A DNA stretch of 5,205 bases from Thermoplasmata archaeon. Its GTDB lineage: Archaea > Thermoplasmatota > Thermoplasmata > Lutacidiplasmatales > UBA184. The notes below the pieces were generated by a model. The model was not told the DNA's origin. It saw only the letters and a list, made by a program, of their open reading frames with translations, and ran no database searches. The DNA is taken from contig JAJZGO010000108.1 of assembly GCA_021798415.1 (NCBI GenBank), positions 1 through 5,205 on the forward strand, in the 5' to 3' direction. This document shows, in pieces, positions 1 to 5,205 of this stretch. The translations under genes and the position numbers were made by a program. Every line of letters begins with the position of its first letter. Positions within the stretch are counted from its first letter, which is position 1.

Positions 1-1
1 C

Positions 2-487
2 CTGAAGGAAGAGCCGAGGCACTACGCCTGGGCCGACCTGGTCCGGGACGGGCGGACCGACTGGAACGGCGTCCACAACCCCCTCGCCCTGAGGAACCTC
101 AAGTCGATGTCCGTGGGCGAGCGCGCAATCTTCTACCACACCGGCACGGAGCGCGCGCTCGTCGGTCTCGTCAAGGTCCTGGCCGAGCCGCGCCCGGACC
201 CGACGGACCCGCGGGGCTCCTGGTCGGTCGAGGTCGCACCGGTCCGAGCCCTCCGTCGCCCCATCTCCCTCACCGAGGTGAAAGCCGACCCGGCGCTCGC
301 CGGATCCGACCTCGTCCGGCAGCCGCGTCTCTCGGTGGTGCGGGTGCCCGACGACGCGTGGGACCGCTTGTTGGCCCACGAGGACACGGCGGCCCGTCCG
401 CCGCCGCCGCTCAAGGGAGCGCGACGCGGCCGGTCGACAGCACCCGCGCCACCGAAGCGCGCCACCGCGGCGCCGCGAAGACGCTGA
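2..487 (+). CDS. EVE-domain protein (THYN1-like), 5'-truncated by the window edge
   Basis: The frame is open from the first bases of the window, and 161 residues are visible before a TGA stop. The opening residues (KEEPRHYAWADLVRDGRT, then W-N-G-V-H-N-P) match the start of EVE-domain proteins, whose usual N-terminus adds only a few residues before this point. The true start therefore lies just outside the window, and the internal ATG at 107 would cut away the first strand and helix. Further family signatures are FYHTGTERALVG (visible residues 44-55), SLTEVKADPAL and the closing QPRLSVVRVPDDAWDRLL. The EVE fold (PUA-like) binds nucleic acid and, in characterised members, modified bases; the ligand here is unknown. 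The domain ends near residue 127 and is followed by a 34-residue tail rich in Pro, Ala and Arg, with ten basic residues and one acidic. Most of the tail lies in the overlap with the convergent HD gene. The family call is firm; the cellular role is open. Confidence 0.9.
   Translation: MKEEPRHYAWADLVRDGRTDWNGVHNPLALRNLKSMSVGERAIFYHTGTERALVGLVKVLAEPRPDPTDPRGSWSVEVAPVRALRRPISLTEVKADPALAGSDLVRQPRLSVVRVPDDAWDRLLAHEDTAARPPPPLKGARRGRSTAPAPPKRATAAPRRR
411..487. other. Tail-to-tail coding overlap of the EVE and HD genes (77 bp)
   Basis: The EVE stop codon (485-487) lies inside the last codons of the HD gene, and the HD stop (TGA on the minus strand, 411-413) lies inside the EVE tail. The bases therefore encode both the low-complexity basic EVE tail and the HD C-terminus (ending STGRVALP) on opposite strands. 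The EVE domain proper ends before the overlap, so the overlap looks like extension of the EVE frame into the HD gene. There is no room for, and no sign of, a terminator between the two genes. Confidence 0.8.
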
Positions 488-1679
488 CCGGCCAGTCGGC
501 GGGGGCGCGCCTGGCGAGCGCGTGCCACGGGCTCGGCGCCCGGAACGGGTACGTGGTCCTCGCGCCGACGAGGAGGCCGAGCCGGTCCCAGTCCTCCTCG
601 GGGACGCCCCGGGGCTCGAGGCCCGCGAGGTCGATCAGGACCGACCCGGGTGGCGCCCGAGCGCGCTCGGCGATCTCGTCCTCGAGCGCGCGTCGCTCGG
701 TCGGTGCCCGGACGAACCGGCGCCACGCCGCGCGCGTGGCCCGCGTCACCGACCGAGTTCCGTACGCCCGCTTGAAGAGCCGCCGGTCGAGGAGCCCGCG
801 GACCAGAGCCGCGCTCACGGGGCCGCCGTCGGCGAGCCGCACGAGGAGCTCGCCGTCGGTGACGCGGAAGAGGCCCCGGGCCGTGTCGGGGTAGCCGGAC
901 TGGCGCTCGAACGCCGCTTGGGCCATCATCTCGGCCGCGCGGACGGTCTTGTGATAGTACACGGACGAGTACATCAGCGCCCGGCCGACCAGGAACCCCT
1001 CGACCGCGCTGCGGCCCTTCTCCGCGAACGCGATCCGTCCGTGGACCGACCGCACGGTGTCGAGCAGGCGGACCGCGTCGATCGCCCCGTGGGCGACACC
1101 GGTGTAGTACGCATCGCGCTGGAGGTAGTCGATCCGGTCGGAGTCGACGGCGCCGTGGAGGATCTCGCGAAAGAGCGCGGGGCCGGGGCCGCCGGACGGC
1201 GGGTCGACGAGGTCGGCGACCGACCGGGGAGAGAGCCCGTGGCGCTCGAGGAGGCGGGGGACCTCGATCCGTTCCTCCGGCCACTCGCGGTCCGTGCCCT
1301 CGATCCTTTGCCGCGAGAGCGCCTCGTGGCCGTGGCCGAGCACTTCGACCATCGGCCCGTCGAGCGTGTGCGAGAACGGTCCGTGGCCCAGGTCGTGGAG
1401 GAGCGCGCCGACGGTCACGCGGCCGCCGTCGGCCGGTGCGAGGCCGAGGTGCTCGGCCATCTGCTCGGCGACCCAGTACGCGCCGAGCGAGTGTTCGAGG
1501 CGCGTGTGGTTCGCCCCCGGGAACACGAGGTGGGCGAACCCTGTCTGCCGGATCCCCCACAGCCGCTGGAACTCGGGCGTGCCGAGCAGGGCAAGCGGCG
1601 CACCGTGGAAGGCGATCGGGCCGTGCACCGGGTCGAAGATCAGCTTGTGCGGGGCCGACCGGGTACGACGGGACGGCAC
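411..1679 (-). CDS. SAMHD1-like HD-domain phosphohydrolase (probable dNTP triphosphohydrolase)
   Basis: From the GTG at 1679 the protein has 422 residues. Residues 12-63 align without gaps to human SAMHD1 116-167 (DPVHGPIAFH, TPEFQRLWGIRQ, VFPGANHTRLEHSLG). The metal-binding set is complete: H63, H95-D96 in LLHDLGHGPFSH, and D181 in DSDRIDYLQRD. Residues matching SAMHD1 Q149, H210, H215, H233, D311, Y315 and D319 are also present (Q45, H99, H104, H118, D181, Y185, D189); K312 is replaced by R182. The family hydrolyses dNTPs to deoxynucleoside plus triphosphate in the cytoplasm. There is no SAM domain, and residues that read the guanine activator in SAMHD1 are changed (G33, W41, F15). A GTG four codons upstream (1691) is an alternative start; I prefer 1679 because a TATA-like box lies 30 nt upstream of it, and the homology begins only about eleven residues in. 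The gene is divergent to the TPR gene and overlaps the EVE gene tail to tail. The substrate is inferred from the family, not shown. Confidence 0.92.
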   Translation of the reverse strand: MPSRRTRSAPHKLIFDPVHGPIAFHGAPLALLGTPEFQRLWGIRQTGFAHLVFPGANHTRLEHSLGAYWVAEQMAEHLGLAPADGGRVTVGALLHDLGHGPFSHTLDGPMVEVLGHGHEALSRQRIEGTDREWPEERIEVPRLLERHGLSPRSVADLVDPPSGGPGPALFREILHGAVDSDRIDYLQRDAYYTGVAHGAIDAVRLLDTVRSVHGRIAFAEKGRSAVEGFLVGRALMYSSVYYHKTVRAAEMMAQAAFERQSGYPDTARGLFRVTDGELLVRLADGGPVSAALVRGLLDRRLFKRAYGTRSVTRATRAAWRRFVRAPTERRALEDEIAERARAPPGSVLIDLAGLEPRGVPEEDWDRLGLLVGARTTYPFRAPSPWHALARRAPADWPVSVFAAPRWRASVARVLSTGRVALP

Positions 1680-1703
1680 GGCCGCGCCCACCCGCCGAGA
1701 ACG

Positions 1704-1709
1704 GATAAG
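1704..1709 (-). promoter_or_regulatory. TATA-box-like promoter element of the HD gene
   Basis: Read on the minus strand the sequence is CTTATC. It spans -30 to -25 relative to the GTG at 1679, nearly the same geometry as the plus-strand element. It lies only 13-18 nt before the upstream GTG at 1691, too close for a transcript starting there or upstream of it. This supports 1679 as a leaderless start. The match to a TATA consensus is weaker than on the plus strand. Confidence 0.45.
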
Positions 1710-1726
1710 CCAACGGGAGTCCGGCG

Positions 1727-1751
1727 CGTTCGGTTCCCCCGGGTCCGAACG
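1727..1751. repeat. Perfect 7-bp inverted repeat, candidate operator in the divergent promoter region
   Basis: The arms are CGTTCGG (1727-1733) and CCGAACG (1745-1751), perfectly complementary, with an 11-bp spacer. The right arm ends directly against the TATA-like box at 1752, where an archaeal BRE would lie; the left arm is 17 bp from the minus-strand box. The arms are centred 18 bp apart, so they face the same side of the helix only approximately. A dimeric regulator site is plausible, but a chance palindrome in GC-rich DNA cannot be excluded. Confidence 0.4.
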
Positions 1752-1759
1752 TATTTATC
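1752..1759 (+). promoter_or_regulatory. TATA-box-like promoter element of the TPR gene
   Basis: TATTTATC is one of only two AT-rich patches in this GC-rich intergenic region. Its TTTATC core spans -31 to -26 when the A of the TPR ATG (1785) is taken as +1, the archaeal TATA position for a leaderless transcript. If the organism is a bacterium, the same bases could act as a -10 box, but I see no convincing -35 element upstream. Confidence 0.6.
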
Positions 1760-1773
1760 GGCACGGAGCCGTC

Positions 1774-1777
1774 GGAG
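1774..1777 (+). promoter_or_regulatory. GGAG Shine-Dalgarno-like motif before the TPR gene
   Basis: GGAG lies seven bases before the ATG at 1785, a good ribosome-binding distance. It would be used only if the transcript begins upstream of it, and so competes with the leaderless reading suggested by the TATA-like box at 1752-1759. Short purine motifs are common by chance in this composition. Confidence 0.3.
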
Positions 1778-1784
1778 AGCGACC

Positions 1785-4700
1785 ATGGGGGAACGGGAGT
1801 CCGCCGCCGAGCGAACGGCCGACCCGCTCGAGGCCGTACGCCTCCGCTGGCAGACCGCCCAGGAGGCCGAGTCCCGCCCGGACCGGCCCCGGCACCTCGG
1901 GGCGTTGAAGGCGTTCCTTGCGACCGTCGAGCAGCACTCGGCCGAGGTCGCGCGGGCGGGCAGCGAAGTGGCGCCCTGGCTCGACGAGGCGTCGCTCGCG
2001 TTCTCGCGAGCCTCCCAGCCCGAGCTGGCCCGCCGGGCCGCCGACCTCGGGCTCAAGTTCGCCCCGGGCCACTCGGGCCTCCTCCACCACAAGGCGCTCA
2101 TCCTCCTCGCGCAGAACCGCGACCTTCCCGAGGTCGTCGCGCTCGTGGACAAGGCGCTCGAGGGCAGCCCGCACGACAAGAGCCTCTGGGCGACGCGCGG
2201 CGACGCCCTCCGGCTTCAGGGCGAGACCGCCGACGCGGTCGAAGCGTACCTCCGGGCGCAGCAGCTCGACGCGGCGTCGACGCAGTACGTCGATCGGGCC
2301 CTCAAGCTTGCGCCCCACGACCCTCGGGTGCTCCGGACGAAGCTCGAGCTCGCGCGGGCCGTCGGCGGGGATCTGCCCGCGCTCGCGGCGTGCGACGAGC
2401 TGCTGAAGGAGAACCCCGGTGACCTCGACCTCCTGCGCGCGCGCGCCGAGCTCCTCGCCTCGGTCGGCCGAACCGAGGACGCCCTCGGACCGCTCAAGAC
2501 GATCCTCGCGGGCCGTCCGGACGATGCCCGGGCGACGCTCCTCTACGCCCGTCTCCTCTTCCGCCTCGGCCGCACCGACGAGGGACTTCCGATCGTGAAG
2601 GCGATCGTAGAGAGCTCGGCGCCGCCGGACGCCCCCGCGCTCGCCGAGGTCGCCGCGCTCACCGAATCCGGGGCGCCCGAGCTCGCGCTCGCCGCCCGGG
2701 AGCGCCTGAGGGACGTCGAGCCGCGCAACCTGCAGAACCTGCTCGAACTCCGTTCGCTCGCGGTCCGCCTCGAGAAACCCGACGTCGCGCTCGGGGCGTG
2801 CCGGGCGGTGCTCGCGGCCTATCCGGACAACCTCGAGGCGATGCGTGGGATCGCGGAGATCGAGCTCGCGCTCGGCCACGCGGACGGCGCCGTCGAGGCG
2901 TACCGGACCCTGCGCACGGCCCATCCGCACGCGGTCGCGGAGATTCGCAAGGGGCTCGAGGTCGCGCAGACGCTGAAGCGGCCGGAGGTCGTCCGGGACT
3001 TCGCCGACGCGATCCTGGCCGACGAGCCCGGGGACCCGATCGCCCGGCTCGCCCTCGCCCGCACCCTGAGCGCCGAAGGCGACGTCGCCGGGGCGATCAA
3101 AGCCTACGACGCGCTCCTGAGCGCTCGCCCGGGGGAGATCGAGTACCTGATCGAGAAGAAGGCCGTTGTCTCCCGAACGAACGACCCCGCGGCGCTGGCC
3201 CCCGTCCTCGACGAGCTCTTCCGGCTCGACCCGACCCGGACGGACGTCGCGGTCGAGCGGGGGAACCTCTGGCTCGCGCTCGCCTACGACCAGCCCGAAG
3301 GTTCGGCGGAGCGGGACCGCGCCGCCCGGACCGCGCTCGTCTCTTACGAGCGAGCGTCGAGCGCCGCGGAAGCCGCGAACGTCGCGGAGCTCGGGATCGC
3401 CCGGGCCTCCCGGCTCGTGGGGGACCCCGAGCGGGCGATCGAGGCGTACCGGCGGTTCCTCGAGGACCCGGGCAACGCGCGGAGGTTCGACATCGTGAAG
3501 GAGCTCGCCCACACGCTGCGCGAGACCGGCCACTACTCGGAGGCGACCGAGGCGTACGGCCGGGCGATCTCGGGGGGCGCCGAGGACCCCGACCTCTTCT
3601 GGGGCGCCGTCGAAGTCCTGGCGCTCCTCAACCAGGACGCCCGCGCGCTCCAGCTGCTCGACCTCCTGCTCCGCCGCGAACCGTCGAACCCGCTCTTCCT
3701 GAGGAAGAAGGGCCAGCTCCTCCTCAAGACCGGGCGGCGTGCCGAGGCGCTCTCCGTCCTCCAGCAGGCGGTTCAGACGACGCACGGCGACCCGCACGCC
3801 CATTTCGAGGTCGCGGAGGCCCTGCGAGCGCAGGGGGCGTACGCCGACGCGATCGCGTACTACCGCCAGGGGCTCACGATCGACCCGAAGAACCGCCACG
3901 GCCGTCTCGCGCTCGCGGAAACCCTCCAGCTCGCCGGGCAGTATTCCGAGGTCGTCCAGATCATCGACCCCCTGCTCGTCGAAGAGCCGAACGACCTCGC
4001 GGCGTGGAAGGTGCGGGGCGATGCGTTGCGCTCGCTCGGACGACCGAGCGAGGTTCTCTACTCGCTCAAGGCGATCCTCCTCCTCGAGCCCGAGAACGGT
4101 CCGGCGCTGCTCGAGATGTACCGGCTCCACCGCGACGCGGGCGAGACGCGCGAGGCGTATGACGACCTTTCCCGCCTGCTCGCGACGGACGCCCCCGAGG
4201 CGAGCGACGCCACGCTCCAGCTCGACCGCGGCGACCTCGCCGCGACGCTCGGCCTCGCGGAGGAGGCGAACCAGGCGTACGAGCGAGCGGCCCAGGTCGA
4301 CCCGGTCCTCAAGGTCGAGATCGCGATCCGACGGGCCCGGCTTCGCCTCACCGCGGGGCGACCCGACCTCGCGCTCGAGGTCCTGGACGACGGACTGAAG
4401 GCCGTCCCCGAAGGCGGCCCCTCGAACCTCGCGGCCCAGCTCCTGCGCGCGGAGATCCTGAGCGGCCTCGAACGTCCGTCGGAGGCTCGCGGGGTCTTCG
4501 AGGAGGTGCGCCGGCGCGAGCCGAAGTCCCCGATCGCGCTCGCCGGCATCGCGAAGTCGATGCTCGAAGAAGGCAAGCACGCCGAGGCGGCCGAGTTCGT
4601 CCGGGCCGCGCTCCCCCAGGTCCCGCCGCAGGAGTCGCTCTACCTGCTCCTCGCCGAGGCCGAGAGCGGCCTCGCGCACCTCGATGTCGCCGAGGAGACC

Positions 4701-5205
4701 CTGCGCAAGGGGGTCGAGCTCCTCCCGAAGAGCGTCCCGCTCTGGGTGCATCTCGGGGAGCTCGCGATCGCCCGGCAGGCGTGGTCGGAGGCGTCGGACG
4801 CGTTCGCGCACGCTCTCGCGCTCGCCCCGGCGGACGTCGAGGTCCTCCTGCGGGCCGGGCTCGTCGCGATGCGCCTCCAGCACCCCAACGAGGCGCTCGC
4901 GCTCTACGACCGGGCGACCGCGGCCGACCCGAACCACAGGCAGGCGTGGACGAATCGCGGGCTCGCGCTCATCGCGATCGGGCGGCCGACCGACGCGGTC
5001 GCGTCCTTCGACCGGGCGCTCGCGCTCGACTCCGACTTCGCGCCGGCGAAGGACGGGAAGAAGGTCGCGGTCCAGAAGACCCGCGACACGGAGATCCAGC
5101 GCCACGGCCGGGAGTCGCTCCTCCTCGAGGCGCGACTCGGCCGCTCGGTCACTAAGAACGACCTCTTCGTCACGCTCCACGTGCCGTACGAGTTCCTCGA
5201 ACCGG
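1785..5205 (+). CDS. Very large TPR-repeat protein, 3'-truncated by the window edge
   Basis: An ATG at 1785 opens a frame that stays open to the window end, giving 1140 complete codons without a stop. The N-terminus (MGERESAAERTADPLEAVRL) is hydrophilic, with no signal peptide or membrane segment, so a soluble cytoplasmic protein is likely. From about residue 78 to 1085 it is almost all tandem 34-residue TPR units, about 26 by eye. Clear ones begin near 134 (LWATRGDALRLQGETADAVE), 350, 418, 567, 636, 670, 738, 984, 1018 and 1052, with the usual small residue at position 8, Ala at 20 and 27, and Pro at 32. TPR arrays are protein-protein scaffolds; no partner can be named. Spacing is irregular near 155-180, 270-313 and 495-530. 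After the last TPR a basic linker leads into a non-TPR segment containing VTKNDLFVTLHVPYEFLEP, cut by the window. Expression probably comes from the box at 1752-1759. A GGAG at 1774-1777, seven bases before the ATG, would suit a leadered message. The fold is certain, the function unknown. Confidence 0.95.
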   Translation, partial: MGERESAAERTADPLEAVRLRWQTAQEAESRPDRPRHLGALKAFLATVEQHSAEVARAGSEVAPWLDEASLAFSRASQPELARRAADLGLKFAPGHSGLLHHKALILLAQNRDLPEVVALVDKALEGSPHDKSLWATRGDALRLQGETADAVEAYLRAQQLDAASTQYVDRALKLAPHDPRVLRTKLELARAVGGDLPALAACDELLKENPGDLDLLRARAELLASVGRTEDALGPLKTILAGRPDDARATLLYARLLFRLGRTDEGLPIVKAIVESSAPPDAPALAEVAALTESGAPELALAARERLRDVEPRNLQNLLELRSLAVRLEKPDVALGACRAVLAAYPDNLEAMRGIAEIELALGHADGAVEAYRTLRTAHPHAVAEIRKGLEVAQTLKRPEVVRDFADAILADEPGDPIARLALARTLSAEGDVAGAIKAYDALLSARPGEIEYLIEKKAVVSRTNDPAALAPVLDELFRLDPTRTDVAVERGNLWLALAYDQPEGSAERDRAARTALVSYERASSAAEAANVAELGIARASRLVGDPERAIEAYRRFLEDPGNARRFDIVKELAHTLRETGHYSEATEAYGRAISGGAEDPDLFWGAVEVLALLNQDARALQLLDLLLRREPSNPLFLRKKGQLLLKTGRRAEALSVLQQAVQTTHGDPHAHFEVAEALRAQGAYADAIAYYRQGLTIDPKNRHGRLALAETLQLAGQYSEVVQIIDPLLVEEPNDLAAWKVRGDALRSLGRPSEVLYSLKAILLLEPENGPALLEMYRLHRDAGETREAYDDLSRLLATDAPEASDATLQLDRGDLAATLGLAEEANQAYERAAQVDPVLKVEIAIRRARLRLTAGRPDLALEVLDDGLKAVPEGGPSNLAAQLLRAEILSGLERPSEARGVFEEVRRREPKSPIALAGIAKSMLEEGKHAEAAEFVRAALPQVPPQESLYLLLAEAESGLAHLDVAEETLRKGVELLPKSVPLWVHLGELAIARQAWSEASDAFAHALALAPADVEVLLRAGLVAMRLQHPNEALALYDRATAADPNHRQAWTNRGLALIAIGRPTDAVASFDRALALDSDFAPAKDGKKVAVQKTRDTEIQRHGRESLLLEARLGRSVTKNDLFVTLHVPYEFLEP

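Noticed and set aside
107..487. The internal ATG at 107 as the EVE start.
   Set aside because: Conserved EVE sequence extends upstream to the window edge, so this methionine is internal.
411..500. A transcription terminator between the convergent EVE and HD genes.
   Set aside because: The reading frames overlap, and I see no T-tract on either strand and no stable hairpin followed by T residues.
358..894. A 178-codon plus-strand open frame after the EVE domain.
   Set aside because: It overlaps both the EVE tail and the HD gene, and is Ser/Arg/Ala-rich with no domain; it is typical of GC-rich shadow frames.
133..1764. A 543-codon minus-strand open frame covering the HD gene and part of the EVE gene.
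   Set aside because: It is in another frame of the HD strand, gives Arg/Pro/Ala-rich low-complexity protein, and overlaps the HD frame whose catalytic motifs are unmistakable.
2798..4162. A 454-codon plus-strand open frame inside the TPR gene.
   Set aside because: It is the out-of-phase reading of the TPR gene, with Arg/Gly/Pro-rich composition and no domain.
1755..5180. A 1141-codon minus-strand open frame opposite the TPR gene.
   Set aside because: It is in exact codon register with the TPR gene, so each codon is the reverse complement of a sense codon (CTC to GAG, GCG to CGC). The product is low-complexity Glu/Arg/Leu/Val with no recognisable domain, while the sense frame gives regular TPRs.
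1785..5205. A CRISPR or DNA-level tandem repeat array suggested by the periodic look of the region.
   Set aside because: The periodicity is in the protein (34-residue TPR units) with divergent DNA; there are no conserved direct repeats with regular spacers.

Overview
The window is a GC-rich, gene-dense piece of chromosome with three protein genes: a 5'-truncated EVE-domain protein (plus strand), a SAMHD1-like HD-domain phosphohydrolase (minus strand), and the first 1140 codons of a very large TPR-repeat protein (plus strand) that runs off the right edge. I see no RNA genes, mobile elements, CRISPR array or origin.

The best guess for the source is a high-GC archaeon, possibly in the Thermoplasmatota or a similar euryarchaeal group, but this is an inference. 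In its favour, the only AT-rich patches between the divergent HD and TPR genes are TATA-box-like, and each lies about 30 nt upstream of a usable start codon, as expected for leaderless archaeal transcripts. Codon choice leans to C-ending codons (CTC over CTG for Leu, plus GTC and ATC), with AAG for Lys. Against a firm call, a GGAG motif also sits at Shine-Dalgarno distance before the TPR ATG, and all three protein families occur in bacteria too.

Layout: bases 2-487 hold the EVE gene, lacking only a few N-terminal residues. It converges on the HD gene (411-1679, minus), and the two overlap tail to tail by 77 bp. A short divergent intergenic region (about 1680-1784) carries one TATA-like box per direction and, between them, a perfect 7-bp inverted repeat abutting the plus-strand box. 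From 1785 to the right edge is the TPR gene, with about 26 consecutive TPR-like helical pairs followed by the start of a different, unrecognised C-terminal segment.

The HD protein keeps every catalytic residue of the SAMHD1/dNTP triphosphohydrolase family that I can align, but has lost residues that bind the guanine activator in human SAMHD1, so a differently regulated dNTPase is likely. EVE domains are linked to recognition of modified bases in nucleic acids. The TPR protein is probably a soluble scaffold. A shared pathway is not shown: the EVE and HD genes are convergent, and the HD and TPR genes are divergent with possible co-regulation through the shared intergenic region.
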